From Urechis unicinctus (taxonomy: Eukaryota; Annelida; Polychaeta; Xenopneusta; Urechidae): a stretch of 64,000 bases of DNA. Both the position numbers and the translations under genes were made by a program. The stretch spans positions 33,797,314-33,861,313 of the forward strand of contig CM067355.1 of NCBI GenBank assembly GCA_034190875.2, in the 5' to 3' direction. Under the pieces are notes generated by a model. The model was not told where the DNA came from, searched no databases, and was given only the letters and a program-made list of their open reading frames with translations. Of this stretch, positions 11,472 to 20,749 are shown one piece after another (the first letter of the stretch is position 1; the number at the start of each line of letters is the position of its first letter).

Positions 11472-11757
11472 TCAATTCATTTGGATTGAGGTAAAACCAC
11501 GGCACAAGATGTGAGGGAAGCTGGCGAATTATAAATCGCCGACCGTTAGTGATTACATGAGGGTGGCCTTTGTGGTATTTATCAAAGAGTCTTGTCTCCA
11601 TTCAGGATATGCATCTCATTTTAAGAATCCTCAAAGAGTCCCTTCCGGTCGCCCATGCTAATTTGAATGTTCTCTATCAGGTATAAATAAGCTCCCTTCC
11701 ACTCTCATCGCACTTGCCACAGCAGCAGCAGCGTCCGCAGCATTCATAGTTTGAATC
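11472..11757 (+). repeat. Ngaro split direct repeat A1
   Basis: 286 bp from tcaattcatttgg to catagtttgaatc, repeated as A2 at 15816-16098 with one three-base difference in an agc run. It contains the likely promoter, with a tataaata word near 11680, and ends 19 bases before the gag start. Confidence 0.9.
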
Positions 11758-11776
11758 AGCAATTTATAGTAGAGTT

Positions 11777-12874
11777 ATGGCCATGGCGTGGCCTGAGACT
11801 TTGGCTCCTCTCTATGGAGACCCAAACGCTAGTGTACAACGTATAGCGCAAAAGCAAACTCCCCAGCAACCTCCTCAGCAGTCGGGATCGGACAACTTTG
11901 ATCGACCCACCGAATTCGACGAACAACTGCGGGAATTAGGTTTGACGTCCGACACAGCGAGCAAGATCATGTCGGCTGGATTTGACTCATGGGAGACGCT
12001 CGTGACCATGCAGCCAGAGGACCCCGCGGCCATCGGCATCAAGCCTCTTGGTCAGCAACGGTTGCTGCAACAACTGCTACGGGACCGTGTCGCCCGCAAG
12101 GCACCGCAATCTCCTTGCGGAGTCTCACCACCAAGCAAAGATCCGATGCAGGAACTAAACCTGGGACTGAGCGAATTACTCGGCAATTTAGGAACAAACA
12201 GTTGTGGCACCGGCAAGCGCCCGACCGATACAGGTGAGCGAGTTGATCTAAATCCACTTTCTTATCTACTTCCTGCCCAAAAACCTAAATTTCTGGACAT
12301 CGTGGACTTCATTGAGACCACTGGTGCTCAGGAACAGATTATCTCGGAGAATGTAGACCAGCAAGTACTTCTACGTACTGGTCCAAAGCCTAAAAAACTA
12401 GAGAACGTCACACCTATGCAGTGGAGTGCAGCAAACATACACATAATGATGCAGCTATTGCGAGAGGGGCTTCTGAAACAGGAGTCAATGCTGGACTATC
12501 TCGCATACACAGTCAAAGTCAGCGAACTGGCTGACAGGTACCTGTGGACATCAGTTCTTGCGTTTGACAGGTCCTACAGGAGGCTGCAGGCACAACACCG
12601 TTTCCGATGGGGGAGTGACAGTCCCCATCTGACGTCCATACATTTGCGACCACGTGGCCTCGACCTCCACCAACGTGCCCCAGGGAAAGGGACCTCACCC
12701 AGGTCCCAGACCGACAGTGCACCCTCTGTACACTGCCGCATGTTCAACAGAAACCAGCAGTGCCCTTACGGACAGTCCTGCCGATTCCTACATAAATGCT
12801 CCGCCCCCAACTGCAACGAGAACCATCCTCTCGCCCTTCACGGTAAAAACATTACCACGCCAAAAAACGCCTAG
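11777..12874 (+). CDS. Ngaro ORF1, gag-like protein
   Basis: 365 residues, intact. About residues 45-105 form a helical SAM-like segment (ELGLTSDTASKIMSAGFDSW). The C-terminus has a CCCH zinc finger with spacing C-x8-C-x5-C-x3-H (starting CRMFNRNQQC, about 318-339), followed by a second Cys/His cluster. Proteins of this kind bind the element RNA and form the nucleocapsid-like particle. The ATG at 11777 is the first after repeat A1. The RT frame follows within about 50 bases. Confidence 0.85.
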   Translation: MAMAWPETLAPLYGDPNASVQRIAQKQTPQQPPQQSGSDNFDRPTEFDEQLRELGLTSDTASKIMSAGFDSWETLVTMQPEDPAAIGIKPLGQQRLLQQLLRDRVARKAPQSPCGVSPPSKDPMQELNLGLSELLGNLGTNSCGTGKRPTDTGERVDLNPLSYLLPAQKPKFLDIVDFIETTGAQEQIISENVDQQVLLRTGPKPKKLENVTPMQWSAANIHIMMQLLREGLLKQESMLDYLAYTVKVSELADRYLWTSVLAFDRSYRRLQAQHRFRWGSDSPHLTSIHLRPRGLDLHQRAPGKGTSPRSQTDSAPSVHCRMFNRNQQCPYGQSCRFLHKCSAPNCNENHPLALHGKNITTPKNA

Positions 12875-12921
12875 CCGCAGAGCCAGCATTAACAGACCAT
12901 TACCGAACCAATGAAGATAAT

Positions 12922-14410
12922 TTGTGTCGCAATCTACAACCACCAAATATTACAACTACCCTCCGCGTCTCTGCTTGGGAAAGAGAATTATCAAATGATC
13001 CAGACTCCACCTTCCTCCTAGATGGGATCCGCAATGGATTCAGCATTGTTGACTCAACCGAATCTATACCTCCAGCTGAAATGAACAATTATTCGTCTGC
13101 TACTGACGCAAAAGCTCTGGTGGAAGAGCAATTAGTATAGGGAATTCGTGAAGGGCATTATGTCATCTCGCCCACAAAACCCCCTTTGATCAGTGCCATA
13201 AGCGCTATACCTAAACCGGATGGAACTGTACGTTTGATTCATGACTGTAGTCAACCTGAAGGGTCATCTCTTAACGATTATGCCAACCTAAATTATAAAA
13301 CAAATTATCAAACCATGCAAGACGTCGTTAATTTAATTGAACCAAATAGTTTTATTGCCAAAGTTGACCTCAAGGGAGCATACCGTAGTGTAAGTCTACA
13401 CCCGTCTCAATATCCGTTGACAGGTCTTAAATGGAAATTCGGAAGTCAATCGGAATTCACCTTCCTCTACGACACAAGGCTGCCGTTTGGGGCTCGAAAA
13501 TCGCCAGGAATCTTCAACAGGCTCACCCAATCTGTTAGGCGAATGATGGAACGCCGTGGGTTTAAGATTGTAGTGTATTTGGATGATTTCTTAGTGGTAG
13601 GTGAATCGCATTCTTCCTGTTTAGTTGCTATGAACACATTAATAGTTCTGTTGCGAGAGCTTGGCTTTGCTATTGCTTGGAAAAAAACCGAGGGCCCTTC
13701 TCAAGCGATGGTGTTCCTAGGAATTCAAATTGATACCATCTCTCTAACATTGAGCCTGCCAACTGATAAGGTTCAGAAACTCTTCCAGTTACTGACTGAA
13801 TTTAAAAACCGCTCTCGCGCCTCTGCTCGCCAGTTGCAGCAGCTAGCAGGCAAATTGTCTTGGGCATCACATGTTGTACACGGAGGTAGACGTTACCTGC
13901 AACGCGTCCTTGATCTACTGCGCCCGCTCCAGAAATCTTCGCATAAAGCTCGCCTATCTCCCGATTTTCTCGCTGATGTCGAATGGTGGCTTAATTTCCT
14001 ACCAACTTTCAATGGCAAAAGAGTGATTCTATCAAACCCGCCCGTATCGTTCGTGTATACTGATGCCTGTAATGACGGTGGCGGCATGATTACATCACAC
14101 GACTGGTGCTATCTCGACTGGCAGCTAGACTGCCCTGACATCAAAAGTCGCCACATCAATGTTAAGGAAACATTAACTGCAATTGCCGCAATTTATAGAT
14201 GGGCTCCTCTGTGGCAGAACCACCACGTGGTCCTGTACACCGACAACATTACAACCAGAGCTGCAATTAACAAAGGCGCTTGTCGCAACAGTCTCCTCAT
14301 GAGTCACCTTCGACAAGTATTCTGGTTGGAAAAACGCGGTTCAACTTCTCCGTGACTGCTGTCCACCTTCCCGGTACTGCAAACTATTATGCCGATGCCG
14401 TTTCCCGCTT
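12922..14410 (+). pseudogene. Ngaro ORF2: reverse transcriptase and RNase H, broken
   Basis: One frame runs from 12922 to 14355 with an in-frame TAG at 13138. RT motifs include KVDLKGAYRSVSLHP (palm motif with the first Asp), LPFGARKSPGIF, and the catalytic YLDDFLVVG near 13575. RNase H follows: FVYTDACNDGGG near 14050 and LYTDN near 14235. Near 14335 a frameshift moves the remaining RNase H end (HLPGTANYYADAVSRL) into another frame. The protein would copy element RNA into DNA. With one stop and one shift it is probably inactive here. Confidence 0.85.
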
Positions 14411-14584
14411 ACGACATAAAGGGAGCTTCCTCCATTGGCTGACGATCCTGTCCGCCGGTGCCCCACTCAGCACTCGTACCGTTCCCGTAATATTATCTGA
14501 TCACATGTCAGCTACTTCCCTCAATTATTTTATGCTACAGGTACCTCGCCTGATTCCCTGGCAGCCACCCTAGCCGCTGAAGTC

Positions 14585-15480
14585 GTCTACTACAGGTCTC
14601 TCACTTTTGCAGAGGCCACTAAGAAGGCGTATTCCTCTCATCTAGCCCGCTACCTCAAATTTTGTGAACTATTAAAGATGCCACCATTACCCGTCACAAG
14701 TAGTGTATGTATGTATGTACGCTGCTTATTTGGCCAACGACTTGAGTTATGCGTCGATAAGGAAGTATTTGAACATCACCCGCATTTTGCACATGGAGAA
14801 TGGTTTGGGGAACCCCTTGCAGGATAACTGGGAGCTACAGGGAGTCCTAAAAGGTATTAAGCGAGATAGGGTGCGTCGACCCTCCAAAAGCTACCCATTA
14901 CACCGGCCATTCTTCTACAAATTCGCAAGCACATGGACTTCTCCTCACCGCGAGATCTCGTGTTCTGGGCAGCATGCCTTGTAGCGTTCTACGGGCTGCT
15001 GCGCAAATCTAACATCATGCCACCTTCAGCGAGCCGGTTCAACCCCGAAAAACATCTATCTCGTTACGATGTGTTCGTTTCACCTCGAGGTCTCGCGTTG
15101 CGAATGAAATGGTCCAAAACCAACCAATATAAGGAGCGTGTTTGCTGGGTCCCGTTACCGTATCTACAAGGACATCCTTTGTGCCCGGTCACTGCCCTAT
15201 CGGCAGTGCTTATCCTGGACGGTACTGCACCTTCCTCGACACCTCTTTTCTCCTTTCCAACCCCGCGTGGACCCCACTTGCTAACTCAACAAATGTTCGT
15301 GCGCCGCCTCCAGTCCGTACTCGCCTTATCCGGCCTCCCTGTTACAAAATACTCTGGTCACAGTTTTCGTAGAGGAGGAGCAACCTGGGCGTTCACTGCC
15401 GGTATTCCAGGGGAGGTGATCCAGACCATGGGTGACTAGCGTTCCCAGTGTTACACGCGTTATTTAGATATACATATAAA
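14585..15480 (+). pseudogene. Ngaro tyrosine recombinase, broken
   Basis: The N-terminal core-binding helices read from about 14600. A short gtatgtatgtatg expansion near 14705 adds residues, and a frameshift near 14930 moves the catalytic domain into the frame that opens at 14933. Catalytic residues seen are Arg in YGLLRKSN and the HxxR box HSFRRGG near 15359. A TAG at 15437 lies just before the residues that would carry the nucleophilic Tyr (QCYTRYL downstream), so this copy ends before its active Tyr. The enzyme normally integrates the circular DNA copy. Confidence 0.85.
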
Positions 15481-15557
15481 TACCCGTTTTAATTACCTTG
15501 ATACCTTTGCCTCCAGGCTCCCTACTCACTAATCTACTACCCTACACTCTGTGGTCT

Positions 15558-15815
15558 TGGGCCTTTTTTGTTGTTGTCACATAATGCTTTTTTATTCATA
15601 TTTTGATTAACTATTATTATTAATATTCTTACATCACTTTATATAACTTATTTGCCTTTCATGTGCTCTTACTCATATTTTGAGCATATCATATCAACAA
15701 ATATCATTACCTGTGTTCTTGTTAATATTATGTAACTGTATGCTTTGCTGTTGCTTTGTGATCGCACATTAAAGGCCCGTAGTTTTCTCCACTTCTGGTG
15801 TTCGTGGTTTTATTG
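15558..15815 (+). repeat. Ngaro split direct repeat B1
   Basis: 258 bp from tgggccttttttgttgttg to gtggttttattg, identical or nearly so to B2 (16187-16444). It lies after the recombinase gene. A word attaaaggcccg near its end may serve 3' processing. Confidence 0.9.
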
Positions 15816-16098
15816 TCAATTCATTTGGATTGAGGTAAAACCACGGCACAAGATGTGAGGGAAGCTGGCGAATTATAAATCGCCGACCGTTAGTGATTAC
15901 ATGAGGGTGGCCTTTGTGGTATTTATCAAAGAGTCTTGTCTCCATTCAGGATATGCATCTCATTTTAAGAATCCTCAAAGAGTCCCTTCCGGTCGCCCAT
16001 GCTAATTTGAATGTTCTCTATCAGGTATAAATAAGCTCCCTTCCACTCTCATCGCACTTGCCACAGCAGCAGCGTCCGCAGCATTCATAGTTTGAATC
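15816..16098 (+). repeat. Ngaro split direct repeat A2
   Basis: 283 bp, the second copy of A1, sitting directly after B1. It is followed by about 88 bp of unique sequence and then B2. Confidence 0.9.
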
Positions 16099-16186
16099 TC
16101 CCATCCCTTTCCCTCCCTTAATTAATGGTCTCCGACTGGCTCTGCTTCTCCTATCTGCCACCTGCTTTTTCTTAGATAGTTATTAG

Positions 16187-16444
16187 TGGGCCTTTTTTGT
16201 TGTTGTCACATAATGCTTTTTTATTCATATTTTGATAAACTATTATTATTAATATTCTTACATCACTTTATATAACTTATTTGCCTTTCATGTGCTCTTA
16301 CTCATATTTTGAGCATATCATATCAACAAATATCATTACCTGTGTTCTTGTTAATATTATGTAACTGTATGCTTTGCTGTTGCTTTGTGATCGCACATTA
16401 AAGGCCCGTAGTTTTCTCCACTTCTGGTGTTCGTGGTTTTATTG
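16187..16444 (+). repeat. Ngaro split direct repeat B2
   Basis: 258 bp, the second copy of B1. It marks the 3' end of the retrotransposon and ends in ttttattg, the word also present at the target. Confidence 0.9.
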
Positions 16445-17052
16445 AGAAGGAGTTTGTAAATGGGTATTAAAAGTCAATTAGCGGTAATGGTGTTGAAAGA
16501 GAAGTGAAGGATAGTGTTAATGTTAGTGGAGTATTCACCATCTGTTCAGATATGAAGACGGTGTTTACGAGGTGATTTGTTGCTATTAACTTCCTTTATC
16601 CCATGACATGTGGTGATATATTGAATTGGTGACCTTAGGAGGCTAACGCGATGTACGGTATTCGAGTGAGTTCATTTGGGGCTATGTCCTTAGGAAGGTT
16701 GTTGACTTTCGACCTGCTGTGATGAATGGGCGGTATTTGGGTGAGGTCATTTTCGATAGTTTTATTGAGGAGATTGTAAATGGCTATTAAAAGTCAATTT
16801 TCGTTAGATATGTTGGTCGATTGAAGTTTTCACGTGAATGAATCTTACTAGCATATGAGTCTTACATAGGAGGGAAAAAATGACAGATGTCTTTAAGTGT
16901 GTTGTAACTCTCATTGAGAATATAACGACAGATGGATTAAAAGTTGACCATTGGATATTTCTCAAAATGGGGGTGGAGTTATGGGTTACAAATAGCGGAT
17001 GGTAACTTAACTTCCGAATAGTTTTCATCTGGAATATTTCCAAAAAGTCATA

Positions 17053-17529
17053 ATGGAACATATCCATAAAAATCATTTTGTTTCAACGGACCCATCAAAA
17101 TCAAAATTTACTAATTCCGACTATCCTATTTTAGTGAACGAAACGTTAAAAAATCCTGATTTGGAGGAGCAATTTGAACTTTATAAAATTATTTCATATA
17201 AGCGATTCGAATATGTAGTTGGCGTGACAGGGGAGTACCCCGGAGGATACATTTCAGCCCCTACCAAGTGGGTGAAAGCTATTACCAAGGGTGGGTCCCT
17301 CGTAACGGCGTATCCCGTACTGTGAGTATTTGCTTAAAGCACGCTATATCATAGTATAGATTCGTTGACTTTTTTGTATCTGTTGTAAGTCTATATTTCT
17401 TTGTATGCAGGGAACCCAAACATTTATTACCAGAGACCCGTGAGTACCGCAAATGTTTAAGATTCTCTGGAATTTTATTTTATTCTTAGAGATTAAAACA
17501 AAAATAATTTGTTTTTGTTTGTAGGATGA
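17053..17529 (+). CDS. Orphan spliced gene of the palindrome, left copy
   Basis: Exon 1 is 17053-17321 (starting MEHIHKNHFVSTD), exon 2 is only 29 bases (17411-17439), and exon 3 from 17525 supplies a stop at 17527. All three borders are GT-AG and phases agree, giving a product of about 100 residues. A poly(A)-like aataaat follows near 17571. I do not recognise the protein: it is mixed alpha/beta with no signal peptide or membrane segment, and has YVVGVTGEYPGGYISAP near the end. It is conserved intact in the mirrored copy, with a single Glu/Gly change, which argues it is coding. An opposite-strand frame across its 5' end is a shadow. Confidence 0.5.
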
Positions 17530-18004
17530 AGATAGAAGAAAATAGTTAAAATTTAAATATTTTTTAAAATTTAAATAAATATAAATACATAAATGTTATA
17601 CTGGTGTTTGTGTTATTAATCGGACTTGATGAATCTGTGGTATAATTACACAAGCTGGTAATGTGATTTACCGATCGTTGAATTCACGATGCGCATCTAT
17701 CTTAATTAAATAACGACTCATGTCAAACGATTTGATAAATTAGTCATTGTGAGTTTGCCCCCCTGTCCGTCGATTTCGCATTCACCTCAGATATTGTGGT
17801 GACATCATTCTATTTTTGGAAAGTGATTTCATCATCTGCTCGAATATTTTTCGTCCTTGAAATCTTTGCGACCTTGGTGACCTCATGGAGGGGCGCTATT
17901 TTGGATGAGGTCATTCTATTTTTGGAAAGTGATTTCACAATTTTCGTCGGATATGTCGTCATAGTTTGCTGAGCTAAGCTAAGTGATGGGATATAGAGGG
18001 TGTG

Positions 18005-18047
18005 TATAAAACGGGAGAGTGTCTCAGTCCTGCGTTCAGTTATAACC
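18005..18047 (+). promoter_or_regulatory. TATA promoter of the polymerase-like gene, left arm
   Basis: TATAAAA at 18005 is followed 19-33 bases later by initiator-like TCAGTCC and TTCAGTT, and by the ATG at 18048. The mirrored box lies at 20786-20792 before the ATG at 20749. The spacing is normal for a polymerase II core promoter. Confidence 0.6.
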
Positions 18048-19428
18048 ATGGCTGGGAAGAGACAGCTAGAAGCTTTCAACGATGTGTGCAAACGCAGTAG
18101 ACCGATGAGCGATGCGGATTTGTTAAAAGCCGTGAAACAAATCGAGATGGAAAGCAGTATGTATGATTTTATTTTCTATATCTGAATTATAGAATTACCA
18201 CGTATACGTCATTTATTTATTTATTTTTGTTACGCGTGTGTGTTTTAGTGTTGACGGGAGACGAAGATATTTTACATGTCGCTATGGACGCGTATGAAAT
18301 AGAACAGGCCAATGCAGCCTTGAATTTGTTAAACAACGCTCAACACACAGCCCCCCCGACACAAACTGGAAATGGCGCTACAGTCGACAACGCTAAGGGT
18401 AGGTCTATTAAAGGATAGGTCTATTACCGGTAGAATTGAGGAATGACGTAATGGAAAGCTTTATGATTTTGGGTGATATTTATATTGACAGATATCGATG
18501 ATTATGTCGACAGAAGCTGTGTTGGCTGCGAATGAACGAGCTATACGAACTCATACGCGATTTGGAAGCCTGCAAACTGTTTACAATTATAGTTTATCAG
18601 AAGATGTGCCCAACCTCAACCAGTATATATTTGAGGAATGCGATTCAGCCTTTAAAATCAACGGGAGTTATGGATTCTTATTACGTCACAAAGAATCAGA
18701 TGAATTGCGGTACTTTCATTCGTCCGTCAATAACCATCGTATGCTACCAACCCCTCTAGTCGTACGGAATGCCGATGATTTTGAGAGGGCTATGCGTGAA
18801 ATAACACAAACAGACATTTTAACCTACGCCCAGAACCAACGACCGGATTCGAAATGGAGTGTAGAGGAAGTGACTAATTTGACCATCTTTGTGAACCCAA
18901 TCGAAGATCACGTGATCGGCTACCCACCACCTGTTATACCGGATCACCTGAAAACAAACAGAGCCATCGACTTGTTAGACCGAAAGAAAACCACGGGTAA
19001 ACCGTATCAAGACCGATTGTGCTTTTTCAGGGCACTGGCCTTACACAGAGGAGCGAAGATCAGGAGTCTAGAGAACGCAGCAAAAACATTGTTAAAGAGT
19101 GCTTACCCCAAACAAAAGAAAAAAACATTTGCGGGTGTACCCCTTGAAGACGTCGAAAGACTAGCAAAACAATTCGAAGTGAATATCACCGTGTATACGC
19201 TAGACGAGAATCAAGTAAGTGTGTCTTGTAGTGATTAAACAGAAGTAACAACATAAACGATGTAATCATTTGATATCGAAATGGAAATATGAGATGTGAT
19301 CGATTTGTTATATGTGTTTCAGGTAGCTACTTTGGTCAAGCGAACGCGTACAAAATTCGCCTCGACCTTGAAATTGAACCTGTACGAAAATCACTTTAGT
19401 TACATCAAAAACTTTGACCTTTATAGCA
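18048..19428 (+). CDS. Polinton-type DNA polymerase B, N-terminal part, left copy
   Basis: Exon 1 is 18048-18156, exon 2 18249-18398, exon 3 about 18492-19214, exon 4 from 19323 to the palindrome centre. Exon 3 holds a conserved block with DRLCFFRALALHRG and, further on, a KTFAGVPLEDVERLAKQFEVNI segment, which precedes the DNA polymerase B domain in Polinton and adintovirus-type proteins; that is my basis for the name. The exon 2/exon 3 joint is out of phase at the best GT-AG sites, so the exact joint is unresolved. The polymerase catalytic domain is missing: the copy stops at the fold-back point. It could yield a truncated protein or be only a passenger. Confidence 0.65.
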
Positions 19429-19523
19429 GTACATATGTTTTCGTGGCGATGTAGTTTTTTCTCACTTTTCCACAGCTTCTGACAGGTACCACAAATATAT
19501 GATTTGCTATAAAGGTCAAAGTT
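19410..19523. repeat. Palindrome centre: 19-bp inner repeat and 76-nt loop
   Basis: aactttgacctttatagca at 19410-19428 is exactly inverted at 19505-19523, with a 76-base unique loop between. In the gene this word occurs once, in exon 4, so the arms appear joined at or near it. Confidence 0.85.
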
Positions 19524-20749
19524 TATCAAATGATTACATCGTTTATGTTGTTACTTCTGTTTAATCACTACAAGACACACTTACTTGATTCTCGTCTAGC
19601 GTATACACGGTGATATTCACTTCGAATTGTTTTGCTAGTCTTTCGACGTCTTCAAGGGGTACACCCGCAAATGTTTTTTTCTTTTGTTTGGGGTAAGCAG
19701 TCTTTAACAATGTTTTTGCTGCGTTCTCTAGACTCCTGATCTTCGCTCCTCTGTGTAAGGCCAGTGCCCTGAAAAAGCACAATCGGTCTTGATACGGTTT
19801 ACCCGTGGTTTTCTTTCGGTCTAACAAGTCGATGGCTCTGTTTGTTTTCAGGTGATCCGGTATAACAGGTGGTGGGTAGCCGATCACGTGATCTTCGATT
19901 GGGTTCACAAAGATGGTCAAATTAGTCACTTCCTCTACACTCCATTTCGAATCCGGTCGTTGGTTCTGGGCGTAGGTTAAAATGTCTGTTTGTGTTATTT
20001 CACGCATAGCCCTCTCAAAATCATCGGCATTCCGTACGACTAGAGGGGTTGGTAGCATACGATGGTTATTGACGGACGAATGAAAGTACCGCAATTCATC
20101 TGATTCTTTGTGACGTAATAAGAATCCATAACTCCCGTTGATTTTAAAGGCTGAATCGCATTCCTCAAATATGTACTGGTTGAGGTTGGGCACATCTTCT
20201 GATAAACTATAATTGTAAACAGTTTGCAGGCTTCCAAATCGCGTATGAGTTCGTATAGCTCGTTCATTCGCAGCCAACACAGCTTCTGTCGACATAATCA
20301 TCGATAATCTGTCAATATAAATATCACCCAAAATCATAAAGCTTTCCATTACGTCATTCCTCAATTCTACCGGTAATAGACCTATCCTTTAATAGACCTA
20401 CCCTTAGCGTTGTCGACTGTAGCGCCATTTCCAGTTTGTGTCGGGGGGCTGTGTTGAGCGTTGTTTAACAAATTCAAGGCTGCATTGGCCTGTTCTATTT
20501 CATACGCGTCCATAGCGACATGTAAAATATCTTCGTCTCCCGTCAACACTAAAACACACACGCGTAACAAAAATAAATAAATAAATGACGTATACGTGGT
20601 AATTCTATAATTCAGATATAGAAAATAAAATCATACTTACTGCTTTCCATCTCGATTTGTTCCACGGCTTTTAACAAATCCGCATCGCTCATCGGTCTAC
20701 TGCGTTTGCACACATCGTTGAAAGCTTCTAGCTGTCTCTTCTCAGCCAT
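19429..20749 (-). CDS. Polinton-type DNA polymerase B, N-terminal part, right copy
   Basis: The mirror of the left copy, with ATG at 20749, the same exons 1-3 and a canonical GTAAGT donor after exon 1. The start of exon 4 is deleted, but 76 bases beyond the fold point encode a C2H2/C2HC-like cluster (YICGTCQKLW then HRHENIC), the zinc-finger segment expected after exon 4 in this family. Residue differences from the left copy are few (AEKRQ versus AGKRQ; one Thr/Ser). The catalytic domain is absent. Confidence 0.65.

Larger units (their letters stand above)
11472..16444 (+). mobile_element. Ngaro (YR) retrotransposon, full length
   Basis: A tyrosine-recombinase retrotransposon of about 4.97 kb with gag, RT, RNase H and recombinase in order and no methyltransferase, as in the Ngaro group. 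Its repeats are split direct repeats, A1 - genes - B1 - A2 - B2, the arrangement of this class, which integrates through a circular intermediate. The junctions share the word ttttattg with the empty site in the opposite palindrome arm, and there is no other duplication. Several in-frame stops and frameshifts show this copy is no longer autonomous. Confidence 0.9.
11224..19428 (+). repeat. Left arm of the palindrome (interrupted by Ngaro)
   Basis: The arm consists of 11224-11471 plus 16445-19428, about 3.2 kb of element sequence, and mirrors 19505-22596. The interruption point lies at gttttattg, and the mirror site near 22349 is empty. Near the middle the arm holds repeats of its own subterminal block: the word ttctatttttggaaagtgatttca at about 11349 recurs at 17810 and 17910, and a ttttattgag...taaaagtcaatt block occurs near 16438 and 16758. 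Confidence 0.9.

Noticed and set aside
16804-17076. 90-residue minus-strand frame, mirrored at 21717-21989
   Set aside because: It is conserved only because both arms are identical, overlaps the 5' end of the better supported spliced gene and has no promoter or family match.
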